From contig JAEZCC010000035.1 of assembly GCA_023412715.1 (NCBI GenBank), positions 1 through 64,000 of the forward strand: 64,000 nucleotides of DNA. The letters are read 5' to 3'. The translations under genes were made by a program, and so were the position numbers. Shown piece by piece: positions 32,794 through 39,201 of the stretch. Under the pieces are notes generated by a model. The model was not told where the DNA came from. It searched no databases and was given only the letters and a program-made list of their open reading frames with translations. Source of the DNA: Bacillota bacterium (lineage in GTDB: Bacteria; Bacillota; Clostridia; Oscillospirales; Acutalibacteraceae). Within the stretch, counting starts at the first letter, position 1, and each line of letters opens with the position of its first letter.

Positions 32794-33636
32794 TCACCGC
32801 TGCCTGGCGGGAGCGGCCAGAACGCGGTTGATATTGATGACGCGCAGCAGGTTGTTCAGCCGCATCAGCAGCCCGATGGAAAAGCCCCAGGAGGGGTAGA
32901 TGCGCGTCTTGAAGCTGATGGGGTAGCTTTCGAGCAGCTTCAGGGGAAGCCCCCAGCGCTCCAGCTCCCCGGCGTTCCGCACGCCCCATTTCATCCCGGC
33001 CTGCCGGATTCCGCATTTCCGGACCATCCGGCTCGCCAGGCGGACGCCGGCCGGCGCAATGGCGTCGAAAACAATCTCGGCGCCCGGGAAGCGCCCGCAG
33101 ATCATCGAGAAAAATCCGCGCACCTTTTCTTGGTCGAAGTACATCAGCACGCCCCCGGCGAGGAACAGGATCCCGTCCTGCGGCGTTTCAATGTCGTCCA
33201 AAAAGCTTTCGTCGAACATCGACTTCGGGATGCAGCCCGTCTGGCGGCTTTCGGGGATCAGCTCGCTACGCAGGCGGATCACCTGCGGGACGTCCAGATC
33301 GTACCATTTGATTTTCCCGTTGTTCACCCGGCGGAACGTCGTGTCGAGGCCCGCGCCGATGTTCACGATGACGGCGCGGGGATGCCGCTGGATAAAGTCG
33401 CGGATGATGGAATCGAACTCCCTCGCGCGGATGGCGAGGGTCAGGATCTGGAAGCGGCGGATCTCGGACCGGAACCTCGTGAAATCGTAATCGATCCGGC
33501 CGACCAGCTCGGCGGCGCTGCGGTCCTTCAGGACCGTATCCTTCATTTTGCACTCTTCCGCGCGTCCCCAGAGCGGCACCAGAAGGGTCTCGTTCACGTT
33601 CCTCAAATCGATTTTTATCTTGGCACTGTTTTCCAT
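32794..33636 (-). CDS. LCM-family SAM-dependent methyltransferase
   Basis: A 280-residue class I methyltransferase of the leucine carboxyl methyltransferase/TcmP-like family: VNIGAGLDTTFRRV is the SAM-binding glycine loop, KWYDLDVPQVIRLR follows, and ILFLAGGVLMYFDQEKV is the conserved post-SAM segment. It is the last gene of the mccB-mccA operon. In Bacillus the mcc operon also carries a putative methyltransferase (YrrT), so a link to SAM/methionine recycling is plausible; the acceptor is unknown. ATG 33636 has GAGG 9 bases upstream. ATG 33669, overlapping the mccA stop as ATGA, is an alternative. Confidence 0.85.
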   Translation of the reverse strand: MENSAKIKIDLRNVNETLLVPLWGRAEECKMKDTVLKDRSAAELVGRIDYDFTRFRSEIRRFQILTLAIRAREFDSIIRDFIQRHPRAVIVNIGAGLDTTFRRVNNGKIKWYDLDVPQVIRLRSELIPESRQTGCIPKSMFDESFLDDIETPQDGILFLAGGVLMYFDQEKVRGFFSMICGRFPGAEIVFDAIAPAGVRLASRMVRKCGIRQAGMKWGVRNAGELERWGLPLKLLESYPISFKTRIYPSWGFSIGLLMRLNNLLRVININRVLAAPARQR

Positions 33637-33665
33637 TGCAACTCGCCTCACCTGACGCAGTTCCG

Positions 33666-34580
33666 TCATGCGTAAATATGCTTGCTGAAATACCGGTCGC
33701 CGCGGTCCGGCAGAATCACCACAAGGTTGCTGCCCTCCGGCGCTTCCAGCGCCGATTTGCGCGCCGCCGAGAGCGCCGCCCCGGAGGAAGTGCCCGCGAG
33801 GACCCCCTCTTCCGCCGCCAGCAGCCGAAGCTCTTTCACGGCCTCTTCGTCCGCGATTTTATAGACCCGGTCGACGAGCGACATGTCCATCGTCCCCGGC
33901 ATGAAGGTATTGCCGATGCCCTCAATGGAGTAGCAGCCCGGCTGCCCGCCGCCCATGGTGGAGCCGACCGGATCGGCCATCACGATTCTGACGCTCTTTT
34001 TCTGCTCTTTCAGGAATTTTCCCGCGCCGGAAAGCGTGCCGCCGCTGCCCGCGCCGGCAACGAGACAGTCGACCTTTCCGTCGAGGTCGTTCCAGATTTC
34101 CGGTCCGGTGGTGCGGTAGTGGGCGAGCGGATTGGCCGGGTTTTCGAACTGGCTGAGCGTCACCGGGTGGTCGACCTGCTTTTTCAGCTCCTCGACTTTC
34201 TCAATCGCACCCTGCATGCCTTTTTCGAGCGGCGTATGGACAATCTCGGCGCCGTAGGCCTTCATGATGGTCTGCTTCTCTTCCGAAAATTTTTCCGGCA
34301 CGGCGAAAATCACGCGGTAGCCCCTGCCTAGAGCGGCCAGCGCAATGCCGATGCCCGCGTTGCCGGCCGTCGCCTCCAGAATGGTGTAGCCGGGCTTCAG
34401 GACGCCGCGGTCCTCCGCGTCTTTGACCAGCGCGGACCCCATGCGGTCCTTAACGCTTCCGCCCGGGTTGAACAGCTCGAGCTTGGCAAAGACGTTCCGT
34501 CCGAGCGCAAAATTCATATGGTTCAGCTTCAAAAGCGGGGTATGGCCAATCAGTTCCCGCACATCGTTGTAATATGTCAT
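33666..34580 (-). CDS. mccA: Cysteine synthase family protein, MccA-like (O-acetylserine-dependent cystathionine beta-synthase)
   Basis: A 304-residue PLP enzyme. NPGGSVKDR carries the Schiff-base lysine (about 43), EATAGNAGIG and GAGSGGTLSGAG bind substrate and PLP phosphate, and EGIGNTFMPGTMDMSLVDRVYKI is the segment typical of MccA/CysK relatives. Context favours MccA, which joins homocysteine and O-acetylserine into cystathionine, because an MccB-like lyase is encoded just upstream with an ATGA overlap. A plain CysK role cannot be excluded by sequence reading alone. Confidence 0.85.
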   Translation of the reverse strand: MTYYNDVRELIGHTPLLKLNHMNFALGRNVFAKLELFNPGGSVKDRMGSALVKDAEDRGVLKPGYTILEATAGNAGIGIALAALGRGYRVIFAVPEKFSEEKQTIMKAYGAEIVHTPLEKGMQGAIEKVEELKKQVDHPVTLSQFENPANPLAHYRTTGPEIWNDLDGKVDCLVAGAGSGGTLSGAGKFLKEQKKSVRIVMADPVGSTMGGGQPGCYSIEGIGNTFMPGTMDMSLVDRVYKIADEEAVKELRLLAAEEGVLAGTSSGAALSAARKSALEAPEGSNLVVILPDRGDRYFSKHIYA

Positions 34581-35740
34581 TTCGGCTCCCTCACAATCGA
34601 CTGTTCAAACGCCTGCTCCAGGTCGGCGGCAAGATCCTGTTTGTCTTCGATGCCGACCGAGAGGCGCACAAGATTGTCGACGATGCCCACCTTCTGCCGG
34701 ATCTCATAAGGGATGGAGGCGTGCGTCATGCTGGCGGGGTGGCAGACCAGCGACTCCACGCCGCCCAGGCTTTCGGCCAGGGCAATCAGCCTGACACTCT
34801 GGAAGAACTTACGGATGTCGTACCGGTCGGAGAGCACGAACGAAATCATCGCGCCCGCGCCGGACGCCTGCTTTTTCTGGATGGCGTAGCCCGGAAAATC
34901 CCCGAAGCCCGGGTAATAGACCCTGGTCACGCCGTCGTGCTTCCGGAGGAAATCCGCCAGGTAGGCGGTGTTTTCCAGATGGCGGTCCATGCGGACCGAA
35001 AGCGTCTTGATGCCGCGGACCAGCAGCCAGGAATCGAACGGCCCCAGCACCCCGCCGGTGGCGTTCTGGATAAATCCGAGCCTCTTGGCCGTCTCCGCGT
35101 CCTTCACCACAGCGAGGCCGGCCACCAGATCGCTGTGCCCGCCGAGGTATTTTGTCGCGCTGTGCACCACGATGTCCGCGCCCAGCGTCAGCGGCTTCTG
35201 CAGGTAAGGCGTCATGAAGGTGTTGTCGACGATTACGGTCAGGCCGTGCCGGTGGGCGATCCCCGAAGCCGCCGCAAGGTCGGTGACGGTCAGCAGCGGG
35301 TTCGCCGGGCTTTCGATGATCAGCGCCTTCACGTCCGCGGTGATCCGGCTTTCCAGCAAATCGAGATCCGAGGTGTCCACAATGTCGTAGGAAAGGCCGA
35401 AATTCCGGAATACCTTGTCGAGCACCCGGAACGTGCCCCCGTAGACGTTGCTTGAGATGATGAGCCGGTCGCCGCTGTGAAACAGCGACAGGACCGCCGT
35501 GATCGCCGCCATTCCGGACCCGAACGCAAATCCCGCGGCGCCGCCCTCCAGCTCAGCGATGAGCTTTTCGAGCGATTCCCGCGTCGGGTTCCCCGTGCGC
35601 GAATACTCGTACCCGCTGTTCTGCCCCAGCCCGCTCTGTCGGTAAGTGGAGGTCTGGTAAATGGGGACGCTGACGGCCCCCGTTCTCGGGTCGCCGTCGA
35701 TGCCTCCGTGTACCAGCCGGGTCGTAAAATGCTGATGCAT
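34577..35740 (-). CDS. mccB: Cystathionine gamma-lyase/gamma-synthase family PLP enzyme (MccB-like)
   Basis: A 387-residue trans-sulfuration enzyme. YEYSRTGNPTRESLEKLIAELE near the N terminus and VHSATKYLGGHSDLVAG with the PLP lysine (about 199) are diagnostic; SLGGVESLVCHPASMTHA is the C-terminal signature. Paired with MccA it would release cysteine from cystathionine (reverse trans-sulfuration); gamma-synthase activity is the alternative. It is the first structural gene after Cys-rich leader ORF 3 and its terminator. AGGATGAGG precedes the ATG. Confidence 0.9.
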   Translation of the reverse strand: MHQHFTTRLVHGGIDGDPRTGAVSVPIYQTSTYRQSGLGQNSGYEYSRTGNPTRESLEKLIAELEGGAAGFAFGSGMAAITAVLSLFHSGDRLIISSNVYGGTFRVLDKVFRNFGLSYDIVDTSDLDLLESRITADVKALIIESPANPLLTVTDLAAASGIAHRHGLTVIVDNTFMTPYLQKPLTLGADIVVHSATKYLGGHSDLVAGLAVVKDAETAKRLGFIQNATGGVLGPFDSWLLVRGIKTLSVRMDRHLENTAYLADFLRKHDGVTRVYYPGFGDFPGYAIQKKQASGAGAMISFVLSDRYDIRKFFQSVRLIALAESLGGVESLVCHPASMTHASIPYEIRQKVGIVDNLVRLSVGIEDKQDLAADLEQAFEQSIVREPK

Positions 35741-35788
35741 AGTCGCCTCATCCTTTCAAAACGATGTTTTTTAAATCCGCAGCAAAAA

Positions 35789-35826
35789 GAAAAAGCCGGG
35801 CGGCAGACTGCCGTCCGGCTTTTTCC
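35789..35826 (-). terminator. Leader terminator 3 (before mccB)
   Basis: Minus-strand stem AAAAAGCCGG-CGGCAG pairing with CTGCCG-CCGGCTTTTT across one mismatch, followed by TTTTTCTTTTTG. It lies 20 bases after the stop of leader ORF 3 and about 50 bp before mccB. Confidence 0.88.
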
Positions 35827-35846
35827 TTAAAGCGAAAATATTCCGT

Positions 35847-35954
35847 CTAAGAAAAATATCGACAGCGAATCGGCCTTTTACCCATAGCAATGCTGCACAG
35901 ACAGCTACAACATGCCGCTGCGCCGGACTGCAATGCATAAAAGCGATTTGCCAT
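35847..35954 (-). CDS. Leader peptide 3: Cys-clustered short ORF upstream of mccB
   Basis: A 35-residue ORF with AAGGAG nine bases before ATG. Residues 12-23 read AAACCSCLCSIA: four Cys codons within six positions, with a fifth Cys near the end. It ends just before terminator 3. There is no domain or signal sequence. A short, well-initiated ORF with clustered codons for the end product of its operon (cysteine, via MccAB) is the classic arrangement of ribosome-mediated attenuation. Confidence 0.8.
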   Translation of the reverse strand: MANRFYALQSGAAACCSCLCSIAMGKRPIRCRYFS

Positions 35955-35972
35955 GATCCATTTCTCCTTTTC

Positions 35973-35993
35973 AATATATACTATATATATATG
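35973..35993 (-). promoter_or_regulatory. AT-rich operator-like motif, copy 3
   Basis: On the minus strand it begins CATATATATATAG and ends TATATATT, 14 bp after the -10 of the leader 3 promoter. Confidence 0.55.
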
Positions 35994-36007
35994 TTTTGCT
36001 TAAATTT

Positions 36008-36036
36008 ATGTTACAACTTTATTCTTCCGTTGTCAA
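36008..36036 (-). promoter_or_regulatory. Promoter of leader 3 / mccB-mccA-methyltransferase operon
   Basis: Minus-strand TTGACA (36031-36036), 17-bp spacer, TAACAT (36008-36013). It is back to back with the hydrolase promoter at 36048-36076. Confidence 0.75.
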
Positions 36037-36047
36037 GAAAAAATCGC

Positions 36048-36076
36048 TTGACATGAAAATAAATATTATATATTAT
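36048..36076 (+). promoter_or_regulatory. Promoter of the alpha/beta hydrolase gene
   Basis: Plus-strand TTGACA (36048-36053), 17-bp spacer, TATTAT (36071-36076), in a very AT-rich intergenic region. Confidence 0.75.
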
Positions 36077-36077
36077 A

Positions 36078-36098
36078 CATATATAAATGATATATTTT
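36078..36098 (+). promoter_or_regulatory. AT-rich operator-like motif, copy 4
   Basis: On the plus strand it begins CATATATAAATG and ends TATATTTT, differing from copy 1 at only two of 21 positions. It directly follows the -10, so it covers the transcript start. No leader ORF or terminator occurs between it and the gene at 36109. Confidence 0.6.
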
Positions 36099-36108
36099 AG
36101 AGGCTGCC

Positions 36109-36927
36109 ATGGAACCACAAAAAGAAAATTTCCGCCAAAAAGTGAATTTTGCCGCCGACCTGAAAGGCTTTACGATTCCGGCGGTCACCGGGGACCGCAT
36201 GTACGCCTGCCTCTTCACCCCGGCGGAAGAGGGTCCGAGGCCGACTGTGCTGCTGCTGCACGGTTACCCGGGCGACGAGAACAACTACGACCTCGCCCAC
36301 GCGTTTCAGCGCGCGGGCTACACGACGGTCGTCTTCCATTACCGCGGGACGTGGGGAAGTGAAGGAAAATTCAGCCTGTCGCACGTGCTGGAGGACGTTT
36401 CGTCCGCGGTCGGCTTCATCCGCGCACACGACGGGGATGAAGCATACCGGTTCGACGCGCACAGGCTGATTCTCATCGGCCACAGCATGGGCGGCTTCGC
36501 GGCGCTGCAGACGGCGGCGGCCGCTTCCGGGCTGCTGGGCGTGGGCGCCGTCGCCGCTTTCGATTTCTCCCTTGCGGCAAAGAACGAAAAGCTGCGGGAC
36601 GCGGTTAGGCGGGAGTTTGCGGACTGCGTCCCGATCCGCCGGATCGAGCTCGACGGCCTGATGGGCGAAATAGACGAAAACGCGGAGAGATGGAGCTTCC
36701 CCCGGCTTGCCGGCGGGCTGTCCGGCCTGCCGGTCTGTCTGATCGGCGCGGCCGACGACGAGATCTCCCTCCCGGAACGCCACCTGTTCCCGCTGTACCG
36801 GTCGCTTCTCCGCGCCCCGGGGGCGAACGTCACGTTCCGCATGCTGAACGGCGGCCACTGCCTGAGCGGCACGCGGCTCGAGCTCGCGGACTGCCTGCTG
36901 GGCTGGATGGATCGGCTGCAATCATAG
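36109..36927 (+). CDS. Alpha/beta hydrolase
   Basis: A 272-residue serine hydrolase-fold protein. VLLLHGYPGDENNYDLA is the oxyanion-hole region, GHSMGGF (near 125) holds the nucleophile Ser, IGAADDEI near 220 the acid and NGGHCLSG near 250 the catalytic His. There is no signal peptide, so it is cytoplasmic. It stands alone on the plus strand, divergent from the mcc operon, and its promoter carries the operator-like motif of the three sulfur operons, suggesting co-regulation, for example to hydrolyse an ester or thioester conjugate. The substrate is unknown. Start ATG after AGAGGC. Confidence 0.85.
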   Translation: MEPQKENFRQKVNFAADLKGFTIPAVTGDRMYACLFTPAEEGPRPTVLLLHGYPGDENNYDLAHAFQRAGYTTVVFHYRGTWGSEGKFSLSHVLEDVSSAVGFIRAHDGDEAYRFDAHRLILIGHSMGGFAALQTAAAASGLLGVGAVAAFDFSLAAKNEKLRDAVRREFADCVPIRRIELDGLMGEIDENAERWSFPRLAGGLSGLPVCLIGAADDEISLPERHLFPLYRSLLRAPGANVTFRMLNGGHCLSGTRLELADCLLGWMDRLQS

Positions 36928-36950
36928 CCCGGCGGCTGCGGACGCCAATT

Positions 36951-38363
36951 TCAGGCACGGCCGCTTTCTTTGCCGCCTTTCGGCAGGAGGACCCGGAACT
37001 CGGTCCCCCGGTCCAGCTGGCTTTTTACGCGGATGGTGCCTTTGTGGGCTTCCACAATGGCTTTTGTAATGCTCAGGCCCAGCCCCGAGCCGCCGGTGTC
37101 CCGGTTGCGCGATTTGTCGGCGCGGTAAAACCGCTCGAATATATTCGGCAGATCCTCCGGCGGAATGCCGTAGCCGGTGTCGCGGACGGCAAGCTCCATG
37201 AATTTGCCCGTCGGTTTCACCTTGACTTCCACCTGTCTGCCGGCCGGGGTGTATTTCAGCGCGTTGGACACGAGGTTGACGACGACCTGGCTGATCTTGT
37301 CCCTGTCGGCGCAGACGGTCCCCCGCTCCCCCGAAAAGCCGAGAGCGACCCCTTTCTGATAAAACTCCGGCTCAAAGTTGTGCAGGATGCCCTGCACGGC
37401 TTCGGAAAAATCAAACTCCGAAAGGCTGAGGACGGCGTTATCCGCTTCCGCCCGTTCCAGCTTCTCCAGGTCGCCGACCAGCCGGTTGATCCGCAGGATT
37501 TCTTCCCGGCAGCTTTCCAGCCGTTCCCTGCCTGGCTCCCATACGCCGTCGATCATCGCCTCCAGCGAGCTTTGCAGGCTGGCGAGCGGCGTCCGCAGCT
37601 CGTGGGAGACGTCCGCAGCCATCGTCTTTCTCAGATCCTGCTGCTTCTGGAGGGACTCCGCCATGCTGTTGACCGTATCGGTCAGCTGGACGATTTCCCT
37701 TGTGCCCGAACGCTCCGTGATGCGTCCCCCGAAATTGCCCTTCGAGATTTCCGCGGCGGCCTCGACCGCTTTTGAAATGGGCCTGCTGATCCTCCGCGAC
37801 ATCAGCGAGCCGAGGACGAAGGCGAGAAGCAGCGACAGCGTGCCGATCACGGCGAAAATGATGTTGATGCTGTTCACGAACCGGATGTCGTTGTTCGTGT
37901 AATAATACGGCCCGTAGTAGCCGATGTCGGCCTCGCCGACCTGTTTGAAATCGCTCTGCACGGGGAAGGACGTTTCTTCGTAGCCGCCCTGAAAATTCGG
38001 GTTCTGGCTTTTCATGTTCCGGGCCATCTGCTGAAGCATCTGGACGCACATGCCGTTGTTGTGCACGGTGGCGTCCCAGACCGTTCTGCCGCCGGAGTCC
38101 TTCACCTTGAGAATCATGCCCTGCTCGAGGGCGCTCATGCCGATGTTTTCGACCGCGCCGACGTTCCACTTCCCGGCCGACGCGTCGTACTGCTTTTCGA
38201 CGAGGCCGACCACGTTCTGGCTCTGCTGCTTCATCTGGGATCTGACGTAGTCGCTGAACTGAATCCGGAAGAAGAAGTTGACGAAAAAGCTGGTGGCCGC
38301 CACCAGCAGCAGGGCCATGACGGCATAGGTGAGCGACAGCTTGGACCGCAGGCTATGGCTCAT
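36951..38363 (-). CDS. Sensor histidine kinase (HAMP-HisKA-HATPase)
   Basis: A 470-residue membrane kinase. TM1 (about 12-32), an extracytoplasmic region of about 130 residues, TM2 (about 165-185), HAMP (RRISRPISKAVEAAAEIS), HisKA with phosphorylated His in DVSHELRTPLASLQ, and HATPase with NLVSNALKYTP, DTGYGIP and GGSGLGLSI. All kinase boxes are intact. ATG 38363 lies within the end of the response regulator gene, a tight pair. The stimulus is unknown; the extracellular region shows no named sensor domain. A copper-handling gene upstream on the same strand offers a possible but unproven target. Confidence 0.93.
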   Translation of the reverse strand: MSHSLRSKLSLTYAVMALLLVAATSFFVNFFFRIQFSDYVRSQMKQQSQNVVGLVEKQYDASAGKWNVGAVENIGMSALEQGMILKVKDSGGRTVWDATVHNNGMCVQMLQQMARNMKSQNPNFQGGYEETSFPVQSDFKQVGEADIGYYGPYYYTNNDIRFVNSINIIFAVIGTLSLLLAFVLGSLMSRRISRPISKAVEAAAEISKGNFGGRITERSGTREIVQLTDTVNSMAESLQKQQDLRKTMAADVSHELRTPLASLQSSLEAMIDGVWEPGRERLESCREEILRINRLVGDLEKLERAEADNAVLSLSEFDFSEAVQGILHNFEPEFYQKGVALGFSGERGTVCADRDKISQVVVNLVSNALKYTPAGRQVEVKVKPTGKFMELAVRDTGYGIPPEDLPNIFERFYRADKSRNRDTGGSGLGLSITKAIVEAHKGTIRVKSQLDRGTEFRVLLPKGGKESGRA

Positions 38364-39045
38364 CCGGAACACCCCCGAACTTGTAACCCACGCCGTGCAC
38401 CGTCAGGATGTACCGCGGGTTTTTCGTGTCGTCTTCGATTTTCTGCCGGATATTCTTGATGTGGGAGTCGACGATCCGGTCGAACCCGTCGAAGTCGTCC
38501 CCCATTGCGGCCGCAATCAGCTCTTCGCGCGTAAACGCCTTTTTTGGGTACTGCGCCAGGGTGCTGATGATCTTGAACTCGTTCGGCGTGAGGCCGACGG
38601 GCAGCCCGCGCTTTCTGATTTCAAAGCCGGTCAGGTCGACGACGAGGTCCCCTCCGCCAAAAGAAAGCACGGAAGGCGAGGCGATCTCCGCGCGGCGCAG
38701 CAGCGCCTCCACCCTCGCCATCAGCTGCCTCGGGCTGAACGGCTTCGTCACGTAATCGTCCGCGCCGAACGCGAACCCTTCGAGGATGTTCTCCTCTTCC
38801 GCGCGGGCGGTCAGCATGATGACGGGCACGGTGGATTTTTGGCGCAGCGCCCTGCAGACCTCTTCGCCGGAGATGTCCGGCAGCATCCAGTCCAGGATGA
38901 CGAGATCCGGTTTTTCCTTTTCATAAGCCAGCAGCGCTTCCGATCCGGTGAACGCGGTCACGGCCGAATATCCCCTGCTCAGCAGATACGATTTCACGAC
39001 GTCCGCGATTTTTGCCTCGTCGTCGACCACAAGAATTTTTTTCAC
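38353..39045 (-). CDS. OmpR/PhoB-family response regulator
   Basis: A 230-residue regulator: receiver domain with acidic pair DDE (9-11), phosphorylated Asp in LVILDWMLPD and KPFSP lysine, followed by a winged helix (LTPNEFKIISTLAQYPKKAFTREELI, VDSHIKNIRQKIEDD). Start proposed at GTG 39045, directly before KKILVVDDE, with only GGCGGG upstream. A better ribosome site (AGGAG, 9 bases, ATG 39124) opens a different frame that overlaps this start, so a coupled leader ORF or a frameshift near 39045-39120 is possible. It is paired with the kinase downstream. Confidence 0.88.
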   Translation of the reverse strand: MKKILVVDDEAKIADVVKSYLLSRGYSAVTAFTGSEALLAYEKEKPDLVILDWMLPDISGEEVCRALRQKSTVPVIMLTARAEEENILEGFAFGADDYVTKPFSPRQLMARVEALLRRAEIASPSVLSFGGGDLVVDLTGFEIRKRGLPVGLTPNEFKIISTLAQYPKKAFTREELIAAAMGDDFDGFDRIVDSHIKNIRQKIEDDTKNPRYILTVHGVGYKFGGVPDEP

Positions 39046-39201
39046 GCTGCCCGCCGCCCCCGCCTGAGTGCCGCAAAATTTTACCGGGAGCCGCCCCGGA
39101 TTCTCCCGCCGTTTCTTTTGCCATAAGGAATTTCTCCTGATAGTATACAAGATTTTCCCGGTTTTAACAAACCCGGCCGAAATTTGCGCCCGGGCACGCG
39201 G

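Noticed and set aside
35771..35974. 67-codon TTG-start frame overlapping leader 3
   Set aside because: It starts before the ribosome site and runs through the terminator. The ATG at 35954 fits the AAGGAG spacing and gives the Cys-clustered peptide.
28349..36108. SAM riboswitch or T-box in the sulfur-operon leaders
   Set aside because: I looked for the S-box core and the T-box sequence (GGTGG-ACCGCG type) and saw neither. The leaders are explained by short ORFs and terminators. A covariance-model search would settle this.
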